NCBI RefSeq assembly: GCF_900582625.1
Contig: NZ_UTIQ01000084.1
Location: 558,001 to 622,000 of the forward strand
Reading direction: 5' to 3'
Length of the DNA stretch: 64,000 nt
Source of the DNA: Pseudomonas viridiflava
Lineage (GTDB): Bacteria > Pseudomonadota > Gammaproteobacteria > Pseudomonadales > Pseudomonadaceae
In this document: piece by piece, positions 45,659 to 54,878 of the stretch
How positions within the stretch are numbered: the first letter of the stretch is position 1
Layout: each line of letters opens with the position of its first letter
Made by a program: the position numbers and the translations under genes
Notes under the pieces: model-generated
Database searches by the model: none
Seen by the model: only the letters and a program-made list of their open reading frames with translations
What the model was told of the DNA's origin: nothing

Positions 45659-47134
45659 TCAACCTTTCCAGGCCTTTTTCAGCGCACTTAACGCGGTGGC
45701 AATGTGCGCTTCACTGACGCCGGCAAACCCCAGCACAAGCCCGGCGCGCTCGTCCTCGTTAGCTGGCGAATCCGGCAACCAATAGTCACTCAACGCATTG
45801 AGTTCAACGCCTACGGCGGCGGCTTTCTCCACCAGCTCCTGCTCCCGCGCGCGGCTGCTGACGCGCACGCTCAGGTGCAGGCCGGCGTCGACCTGCGGCA
45901 TCGGCTGACAGCCCGGCACGTCGCTGGGCCAGCCTTGGATCAAGGCGTCGCGACGCGCTTGGGCGGCGCGGCGCATACGGCGGATATGCCGTTGGAAATG
46001 GCCGGCAGCGATGAACTCGGCCATCACCGCCTGGGTGCCGATTTCCGAGTGACGAACCGCCAGCGCTCGCGCCTGGCTAAAGGCGTCGGTGAGTGACGGC
46101 GGCAAGACCAAGTAACCCAGACGCAGGGCCGGAAAGGCGATTTTGGAAAAGGTGCCGACGTACAACACGCGGCCATGCTGATCGAGCGCGGCCAAGGGCG
46201 ACAACGGCGTACCGCGGTAGCGGTACTCGCCGTCGTAATCGTCTTCGACAATCCAGGCGTTTTCGCGCGCGGCCCATTCCAGCAGTTGCAGGCGGCGCGG
46301 CAACGACAGCGTCACGCCGGTGGGGTACTGGTGCGACGGCGTTACATAGGCCAGGCGGCAGGTTTTCAGGGTGGCCAGCGCCGTGGTGTCGAAGCCGTCT
46401 GCGTCCACCGCCACGCCGTGCAACTGCGCGCCCGCCAGGGCAAAGGCCTTGCCGGCGGCGCGGTAGCCGGGGTTTTCAATCGCCACGCCGTCGCCGACGT
46501 TGAGCAACACCTGCGCGCAAAGGCTGATGGCCTGTTGCGCGCCGCTGGTGATGATCACGTGGGCCGGATCACAGACCAGCCCTCGGCTATTGCGCAAATA
46601 GGCAGCAATCAGCTCGCGCAATTGCGGATCGCCCGCCGCCGAGCCATAGCCCAGGGCAGCCATGGGCGGCCGGCGCCAGAAGTTGGCGTGCAGGCGTGCC
46701 CACGTGTCGAAAGGGAAGAGGTCGAAGGCCGGAATGCCAACGCGAAAAGCCCGGGGTGCGTCGAGGCGCGCCGCCGGCAAATGCTCGGTTTCCAGGCGCT
46801 GCAGCGCGCTGCTGTGCGCGGTTTGTGCGGGCGGGGTGGCAGGCGTTCTGGCAGCTTTGCGGGCCTTGGTCGCCAGTTCCGCCACATAGGTGCCATCGCC
46901 CACGCGACCTTCCAGATACCCCTCGGCATACAGCTGGTCATACGCGCGCACCACGGTATTGCGCGACACACCCAGCGCGTCGGCCAAATCGCGCGTGGCC
47001 GGCATACGCACCCGGCTGCCGAGCTGGCCGCCGAGAATACGTTCACGTAAGGCTTCATACAGCTGGCGCGACAGGCCTTTGCTGCGGTCCAGCTGAATGC
47101 CGGACGGGTCGAACGGTAGCGGTGATGGCGACAT
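45659..47134 (-). CDS. MocR-family PLP-dependent regulator (PdxR-like)
   Basis: A 491-residue fusion of a GntR winged helix (LSRQLYEALRERILGGQLGS, VRMPATRDLADALGVSRNTV) and an aminotransferase class I fold. The PLP lysine is in YVGTFSKIAFPALRLGYL near residue 330, and IVEDDYDGEYRYRG carries the PLP-ring contacts, so cofactor binding is likely. Such proteins act as regulators rather than enzymes. The gene is divergent from paiB over a 123-base gap, so it probably controls paiB and the two acetyltransferase genes. ATG 47134 was chosen over an open frame to 47194. Confidence 0.88.
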   Translation of the reverse strand: MSPSPLPFDPSGIQLDRSKGLSRQLYEALRERILGGQLGSRVRMPATRDLADALGVSRNTVVRAYDQLYAEGYLEGRVGDGTYVAELATKARKAARTPATPPAQTAHSSALQRLETEHLPAARLDAPRAFRVGIPAFDLFPFDTWARLHANFWRRPPMAALGYGSAAGDPQLRELIAAYLRNSRGLVCDPAHVIITSGAQQAISLCAQVLLNVGDGVAIENPGYRAAGKAFALAGAQLHGVAVDADGFDTTALATLKTCRLAYVTPSHQYPTGVTLSLPRRLQLLEWAARENAWIVEDDYDGEYRYRGTPLSPLAALDQHGRVLYVGTFSKIAFPALRLGYLVLPPSLTDAFSQARALAVRHSEIGTQAVMAEFIAAGHFQRHIRRMRRAAQARRDALIQGWPSDVPGCQPMPQVDAGLHLSVRVSSRAREQELVEKAAAVGVELNALSDYWLPDSPANEDERAGLVLGFAGVSEAHIATALSALKKAWKG

Positions 47135-47173
47135 AACAGACTCGAATGCGTGGAGCGAAGCCCAACCTAACAT

Positions 47174-47204
47174 TGGCCCTATGAGATTTGCCATAAATGG
47201 CTCT
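47174..47204. promoter_or_regulatory. Candidate MocR operator
   Basis: Two direct repeats TGGCCCT (47174-47180) and TGGCTCT (47198-47204), 24 bases apart, lie in the divergent gap. Direct repeats separated by about two helical turns are usual for MocR dimers. The link is inferred. The same gap holds a family D fragment (GGAGCGAAGCCCAACC near 47152-47167). Confidence 0.35.
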
Positions 47205-47257
47205 TACACAAGTCCAATGCCTGCCCTAGGATCAGCCCATCCACAGGGAGATTCACC

Positions 47258-47896
47258 ATGTACACGCCCGCTGCCTTCCGCGAAGAAGACCTGCCCACGC
47301 TGCACCAGCAAATGGCCCAAACGCCGCTGGCGATTATCGTCAGCCACGATGACAACGGCCTGCAAGCCAGCCACTTGCCATTGCTGCTGGTGCCGGGTGA
47401 GGGCCGCTTCGGCACGCTCAAAGGCCACTTCGCCAAAGCCAACCCGCAATGGAAAACCTTGCAAGCCGGTGCCGAGGTGCTGGTGATCTTTTCGGGCGAG
47501 CAGGCCTATATCAGCCCCGGTTATTACCCCAGCAAAGCCGAACACGGCAAAGCAGTGCCCACCTGGAACTACATCGCCATTCACGCCCACGGCCGTGCCG
47601 AAACGTTCGACGACCCGCAGCGCTTGCGCCAGTTGCTCACCGAACTGACCCACCGCCACGAAGACGGCCGCGCCCAACCGTGGACGATTGACGAAGCGCC
47701 GCCGGCGTACATCGACAGCATGCTGCGCGCCATCGTCGGCTTCGAGCTACCCATCGAACGCATCGAAGGCAAATGGAAACTGGGCCAGAACCGCGACAAA
47801 ACCGACTACGACAGCGTGCGCGCCAACCTGGCCGGCAGCGGCTTGGCCAACGAAGCCGAACTCGCCGCCCGCATGCCGCCCCACGGCTCGCAATAA
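47258..47896 (+). CDS. paiB: FMN-binding negative regulator, PaiB family
   Basis: A 212-residue split-barrel protein of the PaiB family. It starts MYTPAAFREEDLPTLHQQMA and contains ASHLPLLL, GTLKGHFAKANPQWK, EVLVIFSGEQAYISPGYYPS and VPTWNYIAIHAHG, all family features that line an FMN-like pocket. In Bacillus subtilis PaiB is paired with PaiA, a polyamine acetyltransferase. Here two GNAT genes follow, the first 10 bases downstream with its own AAAGGAG site. PaiB was described as repressing sporulation and protease genes; its role in Pseudomonas is unknown. Confidence 0.9.
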   Translation: MYTPAAFREEDLPTLHQQMAQTPLAIIVSHDDNGLQASHLPLLLVPGEGRFGTLKGHFAKANPQWKTLQAGAEVLVIFSGEQAYISPGYYPSKAEHGKAVPTWNYIAIHAHGRAETFDDPQRLRQLLTELTHRHEDGRAQPWTIDEAPPAYIDSMLRAIVGFELPIERIEGKWKLGQNRDKTDYDSVRANLAGSGLANEAELAARMPPHGSQ

Positions 47897-47906
47897 AGGA
47901 GAAGAC

Positions 47907-48353
47907 ATGAGCATTACCATCCGCGCCGTCACCGCCGCCGACCACGCCGCCTGGCTGCCGTTGTGGCAGGGCTATCAGCGCTTCTACAACACCGTGATCA
48001 GCGAGGAAACGAGCGCCATCACCTGGCAACGTTTCCTCGACCGCAGTGAGCCCATGAACGCCGCCCTGGCCTGGCAAGACGGCGTTGCCGTGGGCCTGGT
48101 GCACTTCATCTACCACCGCTCCACCTGGACCGTCGGCAACTACTGTTACCTGCAAGATTTGTATGTGGAGCCGGGCATTCGTGGCGGCGGCATCGGCCGT
48201 CAGTTGATCGAACACGTGTACACCTGCGCCGAAGCCGCTGGCGCCTCACGCGTGCACTGGCTGACCCACGAAACCAACACCGACGCCATGCACCTGTACG
48301 ACAAAATCGCCACCCGTTCGGGCTTCGTGCAATACCGCAAACTCTTCAACTAA
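47907..48353 (+). CDS. GNAT-family N-acetyltransferase, PaiA-like position
   Basis: A 148-residue GNAT enzyme. The acetyl-CoA loop reads LYVEPGIRGGGIGRQLIEHV near residues 87-106, and the tail HETNTDAMHLYDKIATRSGF gives the final strand and helix. Similarity is to small-molecule amine acetyltransferases. It is 10 bases after paiB with AAAGGAG at 47896-47902, so it is co-transcribed, and by analogy with paiAB its substrate may be a polyamine or similar amine. The frame extends upstream to 47688 inside paiB, but ATG 47907 is the real start. Confidence 0.87.
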   Translation: MSITIRAVTAADHAAWLPLWQGYQRFYNTVISEETSAITWQRFLDRSEPMNAALAWQDGVAVGLVHFIYHRSTWTVGNYCYLQDLYVEPGIRGGGIGRQLIEHVYTCAEAAGASRVHWLTHETNTDAMHLYDKIATRSGFVQYRKLFN

Positions 48354-48370
48354 TTCGCCAGGAATCGCCC

Positions 48371-49051
48371 ATGAGCCTCACCCCGCACCTGAACTGGAAA
48401 CCGGTCGCCGCCCCGAGTCGCGACACCCTGCAAGGCCGCACCGTGCGCCTGGAAGCGCTCGACCCGACGCGCCACGGCGACGACCTGTGGCTGGCCCTGC
48501 AAGGCCCTGATTCCGACCCGCTCCTGTGGGACTACTTGCCCTACGGCCCTTTCCCCGAGCGCGCTGCCTTCGACACCTGGCTGAGCGCCAACGCCGCGAG
48601 CAAAGACCCACAGTTCTACGCCGTCATCGAGCCAACCAGCGGCCAGGTCCAGGGCCTGCTCGCCTACCTCAACATCGCCCCCGCCCACGGCAGCATCGAA
48701 ATCGGCCACATCTGCTACGGCCGAGTGATGCAACGCAGCGTGCAAGCCACCGAAGTGATCCACCTGCTCGCCAAAAACGCCTTCGACCTCGGCTACCGCC
48801 GCCTCGAATGGAAATGCAACAACGGCAACGCCCGCTCCAAACGCGCCGCCGAACGCTTCGGCTTCAGCTACGAAGGCCTGTTCCGCCAACACCTCGTCAT
48901 CAAAGACCGCAACCGCGACACCGCCTGGTACTCCATCATCGACAGCGAATGGGCACCGATTGCCAAGGGATATGAACGGTGGCTGGAATCGAGCAATTTC
49001 GATGGGAATGGGCAGCAGATTCAGGGGTTGGAAGCGTTGCGAAACGGATAA
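48371..49051 (+). CDS. GNAT-family N-acetyltransferase, RimJ/RimL-like
   Basis: A 226-residue acetyltransferase of the RimJ/RimL type (Acetyltransf_3). It has TVRLEALDPTRHGDDLW, GLLAYLNIAPAHGSIEIGHI, the AFDLGYRRLEWKCNNGNARS segment that binds CoA in this family, and RFGFSYEGLFRQHLVIKDR. The substrate may be a protein N-terminus or an amine. It lies 17 bases after the preceding GNAT gene and ends the paiB operon. Confidence 0.88.
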   Translation: MSLTPHLNWKPVAAPSRDTLQGRTVRLEALDPTRHGDDLWLALQGPDSDPLLWDYLPYGPFPERAAFDTWLSANAASKDPQFYAVIEPTSGQVQGLLAYLNIAPAHGSIEIGHICYGRVMQRSVQATEVIHLLAKNAFDLGYRRLEWKCNNGNARSKRAAERFGFSYEGLFRQHLVIKDRNRDTAWYSIIDSEWAPIAKGYERWLESSNFDGNGQQIQGLEALRNG

Positions 49052-49088
49052 GAGCGGCACCCTGTTCCAGCAACTCAGCGCCCATCCT

Positions 49089-49113
49089 GTAGGAGCGGCG
49101 TTAGCCGCGATGC
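49089..49113 (+). repeat. Single family A arm
   Basis: TGTAGGAGCGGCGTTAGCCG begins at 49089 and continues with CGATG. The partner arm seen elsewhere is missing. Confidence 0.8.
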
Positions 49114-49242
49114 TTGTGATCTGGCGCCTTTTGCCCCGCTTTTCGGCGACTGGAAAAGTGAGTCGCGCGTAAGGCGCGAAACAAGACGTTCAGCAAATGC
49201 GGTAATGAATACCTCTGCAGATCCAACCTGCACGGCTTGAGA

Positions 49243-49465
49243 TTCTGGATTCCCGCTTTCGCGGGAATGACGGAGGTTTTTGCATAGAGCGCCGTCATCC
49301 TCGCGTAGGCGGGGACCCAGAGTCTTTCGCCAGAGTGCGATTGGTGGCGCTACGGGGATGTTTGGATTCCCGCGTTCGCGGGAATGACGGAGGTTTTCGC
49401 ATAGACCACCGTCATCCCCGCGCAGGCGGCGGTCCGACGATTCGGGATCCAGAATCTCCGACCGA
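49243..49465. repeat. Family B cluster, two units
   Basis: Arms of the type GATTCCCGCTTTCGCGGGAA (49249-49268) and CCGTCATCCTCGCGTAGGCG (from 49292) alternate in inverted orientation. The two CGTCAT starts are 117 bases apart, shorter than the 149-base period at 52750-53396. Confidence 0.9.
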
Positions 49466-49576
49466 AGTGCACTTAATGGCCTCGCATCATCCATCCTTAA
49501 ACCTCGATTCCATCGTCAACTGTTTGTAACAACCCCCACGCATAGTCCCCCGCACTTCAAATAAGAGCGGTGACCC

Positions 49577-52500
49577 ATGCATTCCCACACCCCCAAATTC
49601 CGTCTTCTCCCCCTGATTCTGGCCGTGCAAGCCATCACCTTGGCCACCGCCCAGGCCGCCGACTTCAGCGTTGGCGCCGGCACCACCGACAACACCGCCA
49701 AAACCCTCACCAGCGGCAATACCGGCACCATCGCCAACGGCGGCACGCTGCAACCCAACGTCAACGCGGCGGCTGTGGACATCACCGGCACCAGCGGCAC
49801 CGTGACCCTTACCAACAACGGAACGCTGGCCAACAGCAATGGCGGCAACGACGCTCGCGCCATCGATAACAACACCAACGGTGTTGCCATCGTCATCAAC
49901 AACAACGGCACGATTTCTACCATCAAAGCCGACGCTATCCGCGTTAAAAAGGCCAACTCCACGCTGGTGCTGAACAACAACGGCACCATCAAGGTGACGG
50001 GCAGCGGAACCGGCGGCGGGCAGGCGATCGACATGCGCGACGCCGATGGCGCCGGCAGCAAAATCATCAATAACGGCTCCGCCACCAACCGCAACGCGCT
50101 GATCGAATCCAGCAACGACGACGCCCTGCGCCCCGGCAGCAACACCACCATCAACAACTACGGCACCATCATCAGCACGGGCACGGTCAACACCAAATGC
50201 CCGGACTACATCAGCGCCTGCAGCGGCGCTGCCAGCGCCATGGACGCCATCGATTCCAAGCTGGCCGTCACCGTCAACAACTGGGGCACCATTTCCGGGC
50301 CGCGCCATGGTGTGACCTCCGACGCTGGCGTCACCGTTACCAACTACCAAGGCGGCCAAATCATCGGTCGCAACGGCTCCGGCGTCGGCAGTGATGGCGT
50401 GGGCACAGTGCTTAACTACGGCTTGATCAGCGGCCGCTATGCCGGCGCCGGTAAGGTGTTCGAGCACCTGGGCGGCAACACCGGTTACAGCACTGCGAAC
50501 AACGGTGACGGCGATGGCGTGGACATCGACGGCATGGCCAGCATCACCAACTACGGCCGTATCGAAGGCGTGGGCGCCGGCGGTGTGGATTCCAGCGGCT
50601 TCCCCAATGGCGCCGATGGCATCGCGGCGGGCGGCGGCACGATCATCAACCACGCGGGCGCTGAAATTTTCGGCCAGTCGAAGGGCATCCTGATCGACGA
50701 CGGCGCCAATGGTTCTGCCATCGCAGCGCAACGCGGTACGGCGACAGCGGTCGGCGGCGTGGCGACTATCACCAACGGCGGCAGCATCATCGGTGCGGAC
50801 AGCACCGCCGTCGGCCTGGTCGGCGACTTTGCCGACAGCCTGACCAACCTGGCCGGCGGCGTGATTCGCGGCGGCGCCAAGTCGGTGCGCGTTGACCAAT
50901 TGAGCAGCACCACGGCAGCCGCCGCCGTGCAAATGGGCGCGGGCAACGACACGCTGAGCAACGCCGGCTCCATCGTTGGCTTGAATGGCCTGGCCGTGGA
51001 CATGGGCACCGGCGACGACAGCCTCACTGTACTCACCGGCGGCACCTTTGGCGGTCTGGTAGACGGCGGCGCTGGCACTGACACGCTGACCCTCAGCGGC
51101 AGCGGTGTCGGTCAGTTTGGCAACAGCCAGAACTTCGAAACCTTGGCCGTCACGGGCGGCAAGTGGACCGTCAGCAGCAACGACTTCAGCGCTGGCGGCA
51201 ACGTGGCCAGCGGCGCAACGCTGATCAACCAGGGCAGCATCGGCGGTGTGCTAAACGTCGCCAATGGCGCCCATTACGGCGGCACCGGTCGCTTGGGCAG
51301 CTTGCAATTGGGCAGCGGCGCCACGTTCGAGTATTCCCTCAACGCCAGCGGCGCACCGGTGCAACTGAGCGGCAGCGCCACACTGGGCGCCGCCGCCTTG
51401 AACCTGACCGCCAACGGCAGCGGATATGCCGAGCGCAGTAGCCTGCTGACGGCAGCCGGTGGCGTTAACGGGCAGTTCGGCAGCGTGACCCACAACTTTG
51501 CCTTCCTGACCCCAACCGTCACCTACACCGCCAACACGGTCGAACTGCAACTGACCCGCAACGACACCGCCTTCGCCGCGCTCGCGAGCAGCGAAAGCGC
51601 GCGCAACCTGGCAGACAATCTCGCCGCCCAGCGCGACAGCAGCGTGTACAACGCACTGCTGACCACCGACAAAGCCACCGCCAGCCAGGCCCTTGAGCAA
51701 CTCGCCGGCACCAGCAACGCCAGCATGGCGGCCGCCACCATGGCCGGCTCCAGCCAGGTCAGCAGCGTGATGCAAGGCGCCATGAGCCAGCTCGGCGGTT
51801 TCGGCAGCAGCTTGCAAGCCTCGGTGTTGCGCGATGACGGTCCGCAACTGGTGGCCGTCGGCGTACCGAATGAAGCACGTGGTCTGCACGACCCCAAAGC
51901 CGCTGGCCGCGTGTGGGTGCAGGCCCTCGGCAGCCACGGCACGGTTGATGGCGAGCACGGCAGCAGCGATGTCGACCAGAACACCGGCGGCACGTTGTTC
52001 GGTGCGGATTGGGCGCTGAACCCGGGCTGGCGTTTGGGTGTGGTCGGCGGTTATTCGCGCACCGACATCGACGCCGGGCAGGGCGCCTCGGGTGATGTCG
52101 ACAGCTACCACGTGGGTGTTTACGCCCTGACCCAACTCGACCAATTGGCCCTGCGCCTTGGCGCGGCCTACAGCCGTCACGACGGCGAAAACAAACGCCG
52201 GGTTCGCTTTGCCGGCGTCGACGACAAACTGCACGGCGACTACGACGCTGATAGCCAGCAAGCCTTTGCCGAATTGGCGTACCCCTACGCCAGCGGCCGT
52301 CTGCTCGCCGAGCCGTTCGCCGCTGTCGGCTACCAACGCTACGACCGCGACGCTTACAGCGAAAAAGGCGGCAACTCGGCCCTGCGCGTGGAGTCGCAAG
52401 ATCAAGACAACCTCAGCACCACCTTGGGCCTGCGCCTTGCCGGCCTCAATCACCTGGACAACGGCATGAGCTTCACCCCGCGCATGAGCCTGGGCTGGCG

Positions 52501-52726
52501 CCACACCTACGGCAACGTCGACAGCGAAACGCGCCAGGCGTTTGTCAGCGGCGGCACCAGCTTCAGCGCCCAGGGTACGGCGCTGGATCGCGATACGTTG
52601 CTGGTTGAGGCGGGGTTTGATGTGGGGATTACGGCTACCCAGAGTTTGGGGCTGGGGTATGTGGGGGAGATGGGGGATAACGCGCAGAACCACGGGGTGG
52701 TGGCGCAGTGGCAGATGGGGTTTTAA
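49577..52726 (+). CDS. Classical (type Va) autotransporter
   Basis: A 1049-residue outer-membrane autotransporter. Residues 1-27 form a signal peptide (LLPLILAVQAITLATAQA), residues ~28-640 are a passenger rich in TNNGTI, INNYGTI and VNNWGTISG turns typical of a beta-helix, and residues from ~790 on form a C-terminal beta-barrel (RVWVQALGSHGTVDGEHGSS onward) ending with the usual Phe (VVAQWQMGF). A helical segment before the barrel (LASSESARNLADNLAAQ) should be the pore linker. No protease triad is recognisable, so an adhesive role is likely. It is followed directly by the family B repeat array. Confidence 0.93.
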   Translation: MHSHTPKFRLLPLILAVQAITLATAQAADFSVGAGTTDNTAKTLTSGNTGTIANGGTLQPNVNAAAVDITGTSGTVTLTNNGTLANSNGGNDARAIDNNTNGVAIVINNNGTISTIKADAIRVKKANSTLVLNNNGTIKVTGSGTGGGQAIDMRDADGAGSKIINNGSATNRNALIESSNDDALRPGSNTTINNYGTIISTGTVNTKCPDYISACSGAASAMDAIDSKLAVTVNNWGTISGPRHGVTSDAGVTVTNYQGGQIIGRNGSGVGSDGVGTVLNYGLISGRYAGAGKVFEHLGGNTGYSTANNGDGDGVDIDGMASITNYGRIEGVGAGGVDSSGFPNGADGIAAGGGTIINHAGAEIFGQSKGILIDDGANGSAIAAQRGTATAVGGVATITNGGSIIGADSTAVGLVGDFADSLTNLAGGVIRGGAKSVRVDQLSSTTAAAAVQMGAGNDTLSNAGSIVGLNGLAVDMGTGDDSLTVLTGGTFGGLVDGGAGTDTLTLSGSGVGQFGNSQNFETLAVTGGKWTVSSNDFSAGGNVASGATLINQGSIGGVLNVANGAHYGGTGRLGSLQLGSGATFEYSLNASGAPVQLSGSATLGAAALNLTANGSGYAERSSLLTAAGGVNGQFGSVTHNFAFLTPTVTYTANTVELQLTRNDTAFAALASSESARNLADNLAAQRDSSVYNALLTTDKATASQALEQLAGTSNASMAAATMAGSSQVSSVMQGAMSQLGGFGSSLQASVLRDDGPQLVAVGVPNEARGLHDPKAAGRVWVQALGSHGTVDGEHGSSDVDQNTGGTLFGADWALNPGWRLGVVGGYSRTDIDAGQGASGDVDSYHVGVYALTQLDQLALRLGAAYSRHDGENKRRVRFAGVDDKLHGDYDADSQQAFAELAYPYASGRLLAEPFAAVGYQRYDRDAYSEKGGNSALRVESQDQDNLSTTLGLRLAGLNHLDNGMSFTPRMSLGWRHTYGNVDSETRQAFVSGGTSFSAQGTALDRDTLLVEAGFDVGITATQSLGLGYVGEMGDNAQNHGVVAQWQMGF

Positions 52727-52749
52727 GGTTAGGTGTATCTCAGGATGGG

Positions 52750-53396
52750 TGGGGATGACGGAGGTTTTTGCATAGACCACCGTCATCCTCGCGAACGCGG
52801 GGATCCGACGATTCGGGATCCAGAGTTTCGGACCGAAGTGCAATTGGTGGCGCTACGGGGATGTTAGTCCGGCGGTAAATACTGGATTCCCGCCTGCGCG
52901 GGAATGACGGAGGTTTTTGCACACACCACCGTCATCCCCGCGAACGCGGCGGTCCGACTATTCGGGATCCAGAGTCTCTCGCCGGAGTGCGATTGGTGGC
53001 GCTACGAGGATGTTAGTCCGGCGGTAAATTCTGGATTCCCGCTTTCGCGGGAATGACGGAGGTTTTTGCACAGACTCCCGTCATCCTCGCGAACGCGGCG
53101 GTCCGACGATTCGGGATCCAGAGTTTCGGACCGAAGTGCAATTAGCGGCGCTACGGGAATGTTTGCCGGACGTGAAATTCTGAATTCCCGCTTTCGCGGG
53201 AATGACGGAAGTTTTTGCACAGACCCCCGTCATCCTCGCGAACGCGGGGATCCAGAGTTTCGGACCGGAGTGCAATTGGCGGCGCTACGTGGATGTTGGC
53301 TGGACGTGAAATTCTGGATTTCGAATCGTCGAACCGCCGCTTTCGCGGGAATGACGGAAATTTTTTTTGCACAGACCACCGTCATTCCCCCCAACC
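52750..53396. repeat. Tandem family B array with 149-base period
   Basis: A run of about four and a half composite units. The CGTCAT motif recurs at 52781, 52930, 53079, 53228 and 53380, so the period is 149, 149, 149 and 152 bases. Each unit has an arm CCGTCATCCTCGCGAACGCG, then TTCGGGATCCAGAG, a spacer with GGTGGCGCTACGGGGATGTT, and an inverse arm ATTCCCGCTTTCGCGGGAAT followed by GACGGAGGTTTTTGC. No gene is supported here. The array abuts the stop of the FimV-like gene. Confidence 0.95.
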
Positions 53397-54590
53397 TCAG
53401 TGCCCCTGCACCTGCGCCAATTCCCCGCCTTCCCGCCCCTCGCGATCCAACTTAGCCAACCGAGCCGTCAACTCGGCCAGTTGCCCATCCTTCAACACGA
53501 TCAAGCGCTGCAATTTATCCAGCTGCGACTGCAAATCCGCCACGCGGCTGGACAGCTCTTCGCCTTCGCGCCGGGCCTGGGCCAGTTCTTCCTGAGCTAA
53601 TGCCAAGCGGTTGTCGGCGTCATGCTTGGCGGCGGCCTTGCTGCCTTTGGCGCCGTCTTTGTGTTCGGCGCGACCGCTGCCTTGTTCACCCACCAGGCTC
53701 AGGGTGTCGCTGGCCGCCTGGGTAGCAGGCGCACTGCCGGCTTCGGTGCGTTTGCGCGCGTCCAGCTGCGCCACGCCTTCGCCTTTCCAGCTTTGTTGTT
53801 GCTGTTGGGTTTGCGCCAGGGCGTCGTTGCGGTCGGTGGCGTGCAGTTGTTCGCGGTTGGGCAGTTGCAGGGTTTGCGCGCTCTTCATGCGGTTGATGTT
53901 GCCGTTGCTGAAGGCGTCCGGGTTGAGACGCTGGATGGCCAGCATGGCCTGCTGCGGCGAGGCATCGCCGCGAATGCGTTGGGCGATGTCCCAGAGCCGA
54001 TCATTCGTCTGCGTGCGGTATTGGCCGCCAGCAACAGGCGCATCGGCCGTGGCTGAGGTGCTGGTTACGGCAGGCGCGGTGGCAACCGGGGCAACGGCTG
54101 GCGCGGCGACCGGGGCTTTCGGTTTGGTCACCGGCGCGGCAGCTGCCACCGGAGCGCTCACGGGTGCTGGTGCGGTGAAGGCATAGTTTGGCGGATCGAT
54201 CAGCAGGCTGTATTCGCGCAGCTGCAAACCATCCGGGGAAACCACTTCCACGAGGAAGTTCAAATACGGCTCGTTGATCGGGCGGCTGGTGGTCACGCGG
54301 ATCATGCTCTGGCCCTTGGCGTTCAGCGTGGTCTCGAATTTCAGCGCCAGTACGGCGCTGTCACGGTCGATGCCGGCTTTTTTGAACGCCTCGGGGGAGG
54401 CTAGGCGCACTTTCAGTTCTTCCGGACCGAGATCACGCACGCCCTGCAATTCGATTTGCGCGCGCAGCGGTTGGCTGAGGCTTGAGAGCACCTGGGCTTC
54501 GCCCACGCTCAGGGCCATGGCGGTTGTCGGCAACAGCGATGCCGAGGCCAGGGCCAGAGCCGTCAGCAGGCGGGGATACTTCTTGAGCAT
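53397..54590 (-). CDS. Short FimV-like protein with LysM region and coiled coil
   Basis: A 397-residue exported protein. It has a signal peptide (ALALASASLLPTTAMA), the FimV N-terminal domain (LSVGEAQVLSSLSQPLRAQI, ...SRPINEPYLNFLVEVVSP), a Pro/Ala linker, a LysM-like part (YRTQTNDRLWDIAQRIRGDA) and a coiled coil near residues 335-385. Full FimV/HubP proteins are about 900 residues with a membrane helix and a cytoplasmic TPR end, which are absent here. This may be a genuine short paralogue or a truncated one; the stop lies exactly at the edge of the 149-base repeat array. A good ribosome site (AGGAGAG) precedes ATG 54590. Confidence 0.82.
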   Translation of the reverse strand: MLKKYPRLLTALALASASLLPTTAMALSVGEAQVLSSLSQPLRAQIELQGVRDLGPEELKVRLASPEAFKKAGIDRDSAVLALKFETTLNAKGQSMIRVTTSRPINEPYLNFLVEVVSPDGLQLREYSLLIDPPNYAFTAPAPVSAPVAAAAPVTKPKAPVAAPAVAPVATAPAVTSTSATADAPVAGGQYRTQTNDRLWDIAQRIRGDASPQQAMLAIQRLNPDAFSNGNINRMKSAQTLQLPNREQLHATDRNDALAQTQQQQQSWKGEGVAQLDARKRTEAGSAPATQAASDTLSLVGEQGSGRAEHKDGAKGSKAAAKHDADNRLALAQEELAQARREGEELSSRVADLQSQLDKLQRLIVLKDGQLAELTARLAKLDREGREGGELAQVQGH

Positions 54591-54787
54591 GTCGGCTCTC
54601 CTCATCGTTAAGACCACGCAGGGCGCGTGCGGCCGCGCATGATGGCGAGGTTGGCGATGAGCATTTGCGAGGTTCGCCACAGGCTGACGAAGGCGTAGCG
54701 AGGAGAGATTGAAACTGTGCAGCAGGTACGGAAAAAACCACGAGACCGTCGCATTTACCTGCGGCTTGCTGGCGCCTCGGCTTTTTT

Positions 54788-54872
54788 GTAGGAGCTAGCC
54801 TGCTAGCGAATGGGGCAGCGGCAAAACCTGGGGTTTCCAGGGTTCGCTAGCAAGCTAGCTCCTACGGGCCCG
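54788..54872. repeat. Divergent family A-like pair
   Basis: TGTAGGAGCTAGCCTGCTAG (54788-54807) and TTCGCTAGCAAGCTAGCTCC (54843-54862) resemble the pair at 33399-33499 and keep the GTAGGAGC end. They lie between the FimV-like gene and the PAS-GGDEF-EAL gene. The rest of the 288-base gap shows nothing else. Confidence 0.75.
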
Positions 54873-54878
54873 GCTTCT

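Larger units (their letters stand above)
49052..49576. other. Repeat-filled gap before the autotransporter gene
   Basis: No gene is visible in these 525 bases. From left to right it holds one family A arm (49089-49113), a family B cluster (49243-49465), and the leader and promoter region of the autotransporter gene from about 49470. The open frames that cross it are repeat-encoded. Confidence 0.6.

Noticed and set aside
52750..53396. CRISPR array
   Set aside because: The repeats are about 149 bases with palindromic arms and no unique spacers, and no cas gene is present.
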